The translations under genes and the position numbers were made by a program. Shown here in pieces: positions 34,212-39,417 of a stretch of 39,417 nucleotides of DNA. Under the pieces are notes generated by a model, which saw only the letters and a program-made list of their open reading frames with translations, had not been told where the DNA came from and made no database searches. Positions within the stretch are counted from its first letter, which is position 1, and every line of letters starts with the position of its first letter. Source of the DNA: Candidatus Rokuibacteriota bacterium (lineage in GTDB: Bacteria; Methylomirabilota; Methylomirabilia; Rokubacteriales; CSP1-6); contig QHSA01000154.1 of the NCBI GenBank assembly GCA_003220315.1, positions 1 to 39,417 on the forward strand, in the 5' to 3' direction.

Positions 34212-35456
34212 ATGCGAATGAGACCCGGGATGGTGGTCGTCGCGCTGGCCGCTCAGGCGCTGCTCCTCGCTGGCGAGCGCCCGACGTGGGCGCAGCGGGG
34301 CCCCATCAAGGTCGCGCTCCTGGTGCCCACGACCGGGCCGCTCTCCGCCAACGGCAAGGATATGGTCAACGGCCTCGAGCTCTTCTTCGAGGAGCAGAAG
34401 TACCGGCTGGCCGGACGGGAGATCAAGCTCATCGTCGAGGACGACGAGGGCAAGCCCGCCACTGGCCTCACCAAGGCGCGCGGCCTCGTCGAGGGGCAGG
34501 CCGTGCACTTGCTCATGGGCCCGCTGAGCGCCGCCGTCGGCTACGCCATCGCGCCCTACCTGGACGGCAAGAAGGTCCCGACGATCTTTCCGATCGTCTC
34601 GTCAGAAGACATCACCCAGCGAAAGCGTAGCCCCTACATCGTGCGCACCGGCTGGACGAGCGCCCAGCCGATGCACCCGTTCGGCACGTGGGTCTACGAG
34701 AACCTCAAGTACCGGAAGATCGCGATGATCGGCTACGACTTCGCCTTCGGCTGGGAGGTCGCGGCGGGCTTCCACCGGACCTTCGAGGACGCGGGCGGCC
34801 AGATCGTCCAGAAGCTCTGGCCACCGCTCAACACGCCCGACTTCGCCCCGTACATCGCCCAGCTCCGCCGCGACGTGGACGCCGTGTGGTGCGTGTTCTC
34901 CGGCGCCGACGCCCTGCGCTTCAGCAAGCAGTACGCCGAGGCCGGCCTCAGGGAGCGGCTGCCGCTCATCGGCAACGGAACGTTCACCGACGAGCACGTG
35001 CTCCGAACGATGGGCGACGAGGTGCTTGGCGTGATCACCGCCCATCAGTACTCGGCGGCGCTCCAGACCCCGGCCAACAGGAAATTCGTCGCCGCCTACG
35101 AGGCCAAGTTCAGGCAGGTGCCCTCGTACTACTCGGAGGGCACGTACGTGGCGGGCATCGCGCTGAAGGCGGCGCTGGAGGCCACCGGAGGCGACATCGA
35201 GAACGTCGACAAGTTCCTCGGGGCGCTTCGCCGCGCGGATCTCTCCGACGCCCCGCGCGGCGCCGTCCGGTTCGACGACTTCGGCAACCCGATTCAGAAC
35301 ATCTACGTGCGCAGGGTCGAGAAGGCGGGCGGCCGCCTCCAGAACACGGTGATCCACACCTTCCCGAGCGTCTCCCAGTTCTGGACGTACAAGCCCGAGG
35401 AGTACCTGAAAAATCCCGTGTACTCGCGCGACTACCCGCCGTGCAGGCACTGCTGA
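34212..35456 (+). CDS. Branched-chain amino acid-type ABC transporter substrate-binding protein (LivK-like)
   Basis: Signal peptide; IKVALLVPTTGPLSANGKDMVNGLELFFEEQKYRLAGREIKLIVEDDEGKPATGLTKARGLVE. Confidence 0.92.
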   Translation: MRMRPGMVVVALAAQALLLAGERPTWAQRGPIKVALLVPTTGPLSANGKDMVNGLELFFEEQKYRLAGREIKLIVEDDEGKPATGLTKARGLVEGQAVHLLMGPLSAAVGYAIAPYLDGKKVPTIFPIVSSEDITQRKRSPYIVRTGWTSAQPMHPFGTWVYENLKYRKIAMIGYDFAFGWEVAAGFHRTFEDAGGQIVQKLWPPLNTPDFAPYIAQLRRDVDAVWCVFSGADALRFSKQYAEAGLRERLPLIGNGTFTDEHVLRTMGDEVLGVITAHQYSAALQTPANRKFVAAYEAKFRQVPSYYSEGTYVAGIALKAALEATGGDIENVDKFLGALRRADLSDAPRGAVRFDDFGNPIQNIYVRRVEKAGGRLQNTVIHTFPSVSQFWTYKPEEYLKNPVYSRDYPPCRHC

Positions 35457-35549
35457 TGGTCGTGCGAGCCGAGCGGCGGCCGCGGAGGCTCGGCGACGCG
35501 CGCCGCGAGGCGAGTCGGTGAACCTGTCCGCGCGGGAGGGAGCGCAGGG

Positions 35550-36425
35550 ATGACGACGGTCGGCGTCGTCGGGCTGGGCCTGCTCGGCTCGGCGGTGGCG
35601 GCGCGCCTGCGCGCCGGCGGCCACGTCGTCGTCGGCTACGACGTCGTCGCCGAGAAGGTGCAGGCGCTCGTGGCGGTGGGCGGGCGCGCCGCGCCGACCG
35701 CCGAAGCGGTCGCGGAGGCGGCGGAGGCGGTGTGCGTCGTCCTGCCGTCCCTCGCGTCGGTCGACGAGGTCGTGCTCGGGTCGCGCGGCCTCGCGGCGTC
35801 GGGCCCGCCCGGGCGGACCATCATCCAGATGAGCACCATCTCGCCCGCGCTCACCGAACGCCTGGCGCGCGAGGTCACGGCGAAGGGGCTCGCGTTCCTG
35901 GACGCTCCGATCAGCGGGACGAGCGCGATGGTGGCGCGCGGCGAGGGGATCGTGTTGGTCGGCGGCGAGCGCGGCGTGTTCGACCGCTGGCGCCCCCTGC
36001 TCGAGACCATCCTGCCGTCCGCCGTCTTCATCGGTCGCGCGGGGCAGGCGATGCTCCTCAAGCTCGTGGCGAACCTCCTGGTCGCGCTCCACAGCGCGGC
36101 CGCGGCCGAGGCGCTCCTGATGGCTCGGGCGGCCGGGCTCGACCTCGGGCTCGTGCTCGACGTGCTCTGCCGGAGCGCCGCGAGCTCGCGCATGCTCGAG
36201 GTGCGCGGCCCGCTGATCGCGCGGGCGGAGTTCCCGCCCCAGATGAAGCTCGACCTCTTCATGAAGGACCTGCACCTCATCCAGGAGGCCGCCCGGCGTG
36301 TCGGCGCCCCGCTCCCGCTGACCGACGTCGCCGAGCGCCTCTATGCCGTCGCGATGGAGGCGGGACACGGCGGCGCGGATCTCAGCGTGGTCGTCAAGGC
36401 CTTCGAGGGGCTCAGGCGGATCTGA
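35550..36425 (+). CDS. NAD(P)-dependent oxidoreductase, 3-hydroxyisobutyrate dehydrogenase family
   Basis: TTVGVVGLGLLGSAVAARLRAGGHVVVGYD; FLDAPISGTSAMVARGEGIVLVGG; LLKLVANLLVALHSAAAAEAL. Confidence 0.92.
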   Translation: MTTVGVVGLGLLGSAVAARLRAGGHVVVGYDVVAEKVQALVAVGGRAAPTAEAVAEAAEAVCVVLPSLASVDEVVLGSRGLAASGPPGRTIIQMSTISPALTERLAREVTAKGLAFLDAPISGTSAMVARGEGIVLVGGERGVFDRWRPLLETILPSAVFIGRAGQAMLLKLVANLLVALHSAAAAEALLMARAAGLDLGLVLDVLCRSAASSRMLEVRGPLIARAEFPPQMKLDLFMKDLHLIQEAARRVGAPLPLTDVAERLYAVAMEAGHGGADLSVVVKAFEGLRRI

Positions 36426-36900
36426 CCGCGAGGTCGCGCGTCAGCCGGAGCTCGCCCAGATGGAGGGCGGCGTGCCGGATGCTCTCCACCAGGGCGTCAC
36501 GGCGGGAGATCTCGTGCGGCGGGCCCGTGCCCCAGAGCGCTTGCGGCGGCACGAACCGCCGGTCGAGCTCCGAGGGTCCGAGCGTGGCAAGCGCCGCGCT
36601 GATCTCACGCGAGAGCTGCTGTACGGCGGCGATGAGGGCGACGGCGTCGGCGCCGGAGACGGCAAACTCCGCCGCCCGGTCGCGCTCGACCTCTCGGCCG
36701 CACCCGAACCCGAGCGCGTACACGCGCGTGCTCCCTAGCACGTGGCCGGCGACGGCGGCGAGGCTGTTCGACGCCTCCGTCGCGGGACGCCACGTGAGCT
36801 GCGCCGCGGTCAGGCCGTCGAGGGCGGCGCAGACCTGGTCGAGGACCCAGCCGAGCTCGCGCGCGTAGGTCTCGATCTCCGCGTGCACGCGTGCGGTCAC
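36412..36900 (-). CDS. DinB family protein (GTG start)
   Basis: LDGLTAAQLTWRPATEASNSLAAVAGHVLGSTRVYALGFGCGREVERD...ALVESIRHAALHLGELRLTRDL; overlaps the 3' end of the convergent dehydrogenase and the start region of DctM stop. Confidence 0.8.
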   Translation of the reverse strand: MTARVHAEIETYARELGWVLDQVCAALDGLTAAQLTWRPATEASNSLAAVAGHVLGSTRVYALGFGCGREVERDRAAEFAVSGADAVALIAAVQQLSREISAALATLGPSELDRRFVPPQALWGTGPPHEISRRDALVESIRHAALHLGELRLTRDLAVRSA

Positions 36901-38180
36901 CGGATGAGGCCGGCGCGCCGGGGCAGCACGAGCGTGATCTCCGGGAACACGATGAGGAGGAGCAGGCCGGCGAACAGCGCGATGAGGTAGGGCCAGTAGG
37001 CCCCGAAGTGCCGGCCGACGGAGACCCGCGCGAAGCGGATCGCCATCAGGAGCCCCACGCCCATCGGGGGCAAGAAGAGGCCGATCCCCACGGCGGCGGT
37101 CAGCACGATGTCGAAGTGGATCGGATGGATGCCGATCCGCTTGGCCGTCGGGAAGACGACCGGGATCAGCACGACGGCGGCCGGCAGGCCCTCCATCACC
37201 ATGCCGAACCCCATCACGAGCAGCGCGATGGCGACGAGGAAGAGCCCCGGGGTGCCCTCGAGCGGCTGGAGGATCTCGCCGAGCATCGCGGGCACGCCGA
37301 GCATCCCCAGGAGGAACTGGTACACGCTCGCCACCGCGAGGAGGAACATCACGGCGGCGGTCAGGAGCGCGCTCTCGTAGACGAGCCCCAGCATCTCGCG
37401 AAGCGTGACGTTGCGGTAGTAGAAGAGGGCGGCGACGATCGCGTAAAAGGCGACGAGCGCGCCGGCTTCGGTGGCGGTGAAGACGCCGAAGTAGAAGCCC
37501 GCCACGATGACGACGGGCACCACCATGGGGACCAGCGACTCGCGGAACGCCGCCCAGAACGCGCGCCAGCTCGGACGCCCGTCCTTCGGCCAACCGAGCC
37601 GGTGCGCCTGGACGATGATCACGACGAAGAGGCAGAGGGCGGTGACGGCCGCCGGAATGAAGCCGGCGAGGAAGATGCCCACGACCGACGTGTCGGTGAT
37701 CTGCCCGAGGACGATCATGAAGATCGCCGGTGGGACGAGGATGCCCATCGCGGTCGCGGAGGCGACGAGCGAGGCGGCCTGCTCGGGCTTGTAGCCGGCG
37801 CGCAGCATGGGTGGCGTGAGCATCGCGCCGATCGCCGACACGTCGGCGATCGTCGAGCCCGAGATGCCCGAGAAGAAGTACTCGGCGACGACGACCGACA
37901 CGCCGAGCCCGCCGCGGAGCCAGCCGACCAGCACGCGCGCCAGGTTCACGAGCGCGTAGGACATCCCGCAGCGCTCCATGAGGCTGCCGGCGAAGACGAA
38001 CGTCGGGATCGCGAGGAGGACCCAGCTCTGCGAGCCCGCGACGAGGCTCGACGGCAGCTTCTGGAGGGAGAAGTTGCCGAGGACGAGCCCGAGGAAGCCG
38101 GAGACGCCGAGGGCGAAGACGATCGGCATCGAGAGCGCCACGAGCACGGCGAAGAGGATCGCGACGGCGGCGAAGAACAC
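36897..38180 (-). CDS. TRAP transporter large permease (DctM-like)
   Basis: SMPIVFALGVSGFLGLVLG; FFSGISGSTIADVSAIGAMLTPPMLRAGYKPEQAASLVASATAMGILVPPAI. Confidence 0.96.
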   Translation of the reverse strand: MFFAAVAILFAVLVALSMPIVFALGVSGFLGLVLGNFSLQKLPSSLVAGSQSWVLLAIPTFVFAGSLMERCGMSYALVNLARVLVGWLRGGLGVSVVVAEYFFSGISGSTIADVSAIGAMLTPPMLRAGYKPEQAASLVASATAMGILVPPAIFMIVLGQITDTSVVGIFLAGFIPAAVTALCLFVVIIVQAHRLGWPKDGRPSWRAFWAAFRESLVPMVVPVVIVAGFYFGVFTATEAGALVAFYAIVAALFYYRNVTLREMLGLVYESALLTAAVMFLLAVASVYQFLLGMLGVPAMLGEILQPLEGTPGLFLVAIALLVMGFGMVMEGLPAAVVLIPVVFPTAKRIGIHPIHFDIVLTAAVGIGLFLPPMGVGLLMAIRFARVSVGRHFGAYWPYLIALFAGLLLLIVFPEITLVLPRRAGLIR

Positions 38181-38183
38181 GGC

Positions 38184-38705
38184 TCAGACGTCCTCGGCCA
38201 CGCCGAGCCCTGGCGCGCGGCCCCGCCAGGCGTTCCGCAGCGCGACGAGGCTGTAGACGCTCATGAGCGCACCGCCCACGACCGCCGACAGGTAGATCCA
38301 GCGGAGGTTCAGGCCGAGGGCCGGGGAGGCGGACTGGCTGTTCAGCTCCGCGACCTGCCAGCCGAACACCGCGACGACCAGGCCGAACGCCGCGATCGTC
38401 GCGTAGTGGGCCGCGAAGACCCACCGGCGCACGCCCGGCGGGAACCGCTCGATCAGCAGGTGGACCGCGAAGTGCGTGCCGCGCGGGATCCCGAGCGCGG
38501 CACCGATGAAGGTCATCCAGCTGAGCGCGTACTCGCCGACTTCCTCCACCCAGAAGAAATCGACGCGGGGCAGGTCGAAGCGCGCGGTCAGCTGCGTCAT
38601 CACGTAGCGCAGGAAGACGCCCGCCAGCATGTCGATCATCGCGACGAGCATGAGGACGGTGACGACGAGCTCGGGGACCCTGGCGATCCAGCGGAGACGC
38701 GTCAA
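38184..38705 (-). CDS. TRAP transporter small permease (DctQ-like), TTG start
   Basis: Four hydrophobic helices with FFWVEEVGEYALSWMTFIGAALGIPRGTHFAVHLL; adjacent to DctM. Confidence 0.9.
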   Translation of the reverse strand: MTRLRWIARVPELVVTVLMLVAMIDMLAGVFLRYVMTQLTARFDLPRVDFFWVEEVGEYALSWMTFIGAALGIPRGTHFAVHLLIERFPPGVRRWVFAAHYATIAAFGLVVAVFGWQVAELNSQSASPALGLNLRWIYLSAVVGGALMSVYSLVALRNAWRGRAPGLGVAEDV

Positions 38706-38736
38706 CGCGCGGATCGTACGGGCGCGCGCCGCGCGT

Positions 38737-38763
38737 TGTCAAGCGGCCGCGCGCCGCTTGACA
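38737..38763. promoter_or_regulatory. Perfect 11-bp inverted repeat TGTCAAGCGGC-CGCGC-GCCGCTTGACA between divergent TRAP genes
   Basis: Each arm carries an outward-facing TTGACA -35-like hexamer. Confidence 0.55.
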
Positions 38764-38823
38764 TCGTGCGCCAAAAGGCGCGGGATAGACGCCGCTGGCG
38801 CGCGCCAGGCGAGAGGAGGGGCT

Positions 38824-39417
38824 ATGGTCCGAGTCGTCCCTGTGGGCGTGGCACTCGTGGTGAGCCTGCTCGCCGCCGGCAGCGGGACTCCGGTCCTCGC
38901 CCAGGCGAAGCCCCAGAAGCTCGATTTCGCCTACATTCTCGCGCCGCCCGAGTCCGGCGCGGTCGCGTTCAAGTGGATGGCCGAGGAGGTCACGCGGCGC
39001 TCGCACGCCACGCTGACCGTGGTGTTCCACGGCGGTACGCTCCTCAACAAGGAGCTCGAGATCATGGACGCGGTGAAGTCGGGAAACGTCGCGATCGGCA
39101 GCCCCTCGGGCGCGGCGTCCACCGTCTTCCCCGAGCTGGGCGTGTTCCTCGTGCCGTACCTCGTCCGCGACTACGCGCACGCCTACAAGATGTTCAACGG
39201 TGAGATCGGCAAGAGCCTCGACGAGCAGTTCCAGCGGAAGTACCGGCTCAAGATCCTCCTCTTCTTCGACTACGGCTTCCGTCACTTCTGGAACAACAAG
39301 CGGCCCATCGCGAGGCCCGACGACCTCAAGGGCCTGAAGCTGCGCGTGCAGCAGGGCAAGGTCTTCGCCGACACCGTGAACGGCCTCGGCGCCAACGCGG
39401 TGCCCATGTCCTGGTCC
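38824..39417 (+). CDS. TRAP transporter substrate-binding protein (DctP-like), 3'-truncated by window edge
   Basis: MVRVVPVGVALVVSLLAAGSGTPVLAQAKPQKLDFAYILAPPESGAVAFKWMAEEVTRRS...; SD gaggagggg; absent from the track because no stop in window. Confidence 0.92.
   Translation, partial: MVRVVPVGVALVVSLLAAGSGTPVLAQAKPQKLDFAYILAPPESGAVAFKWMAEEVTRRSHATLTVVFHGGTLLNKELEIMDAVKSGNVAIGSPSGAASTVFPELGVFLVPYLVRDYAHAYKMFNGEIGKSLDEQFQRKYRLKILLFFDYGFRHFWNNKRPIARPDDLKGLKLRVQQGKVFADTVNGLGANAVPMSWS

Noticed and set aside
36412-39285. 957-aa minus-strand ORF
   Set aside because: Only 36412-36900 (DinB) has family motifs; the remainder is a shadow frame of the TRAP genes.
1-39417. CRISPR arrays, tRNA/rRNA genes, prophage or integrative elements
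   Set aside because: No regularly spaced repeats, cloverleaf-like sequences, integrases, transposases or phage structural genes recognised by reading; tRNAscan-SE/Infernal were not available to confirm.

Overview
High-GC bacterial contig, densely coding, with no rRNA, tRNA, CRISPR array, prophage or transposase recognised. Lineage was not determined; gene content would fit an environmental Rokubacteria/Methylomirabilota-like organism, but that is only a guess. Left to right: 3' end of an inositol-monophosphatase-family gene; GT9 glycosyltransferase; an un-tracked 48-aa small ORF; a nitrilase-superfamily protein lacking its catalytic Cys; a VapBC-type toxin-antitoxin pair bracketed by a 53-bp duplicated fragment; a minus-strand operon (TrpB2-like, SsuA/SsuC/SsuB-type ABC transporter, membrane 2Fe-2S adenylate cyclase); a DUF993-type protein; an 11-gene chemotaxis operon (cheY-cheZ-cheY-cheA-Cache-mcp-cheW-cheR-cheD-cheB-PAS/HisKA) behind a sigma54-like promoter; a Ski2-like helicase / lipoprotein / gamma-glutamyltransferase / small-protein / methyltransferase / YdjC / ROK-kinase run; divergent TlpA-like and FAD/Fe-S oxidoreductase genes; TSUP permease; PD-(D/E)XK-like protein; cyclase-family hydrolase; LivK-type binding protein; HIBADH-family dehydrogenase; DinB; and a divergent TRAP transporter. 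The strongest hidden signal is at 25613-25873: an AhpD/CMD-like ORF interrupted by an in-frame TGA exactly where the second Cys of CxxC belongs, followed 11 nt later by a bSECIS-like hairpin with a G-containing AGGU loop. I interpret it as a selenoprotein missed by the ORF track. Other notable items: a shared symmetrical -10 (TATAATA) in an 18-bp gap between two divergent GTG starts (candidate bidirectional leaderless promoter), the Cys-to-Ala nitrilase, a truncated PAS/HisKA protein and a degenerate CheB receiver in the chemotaxis operon.
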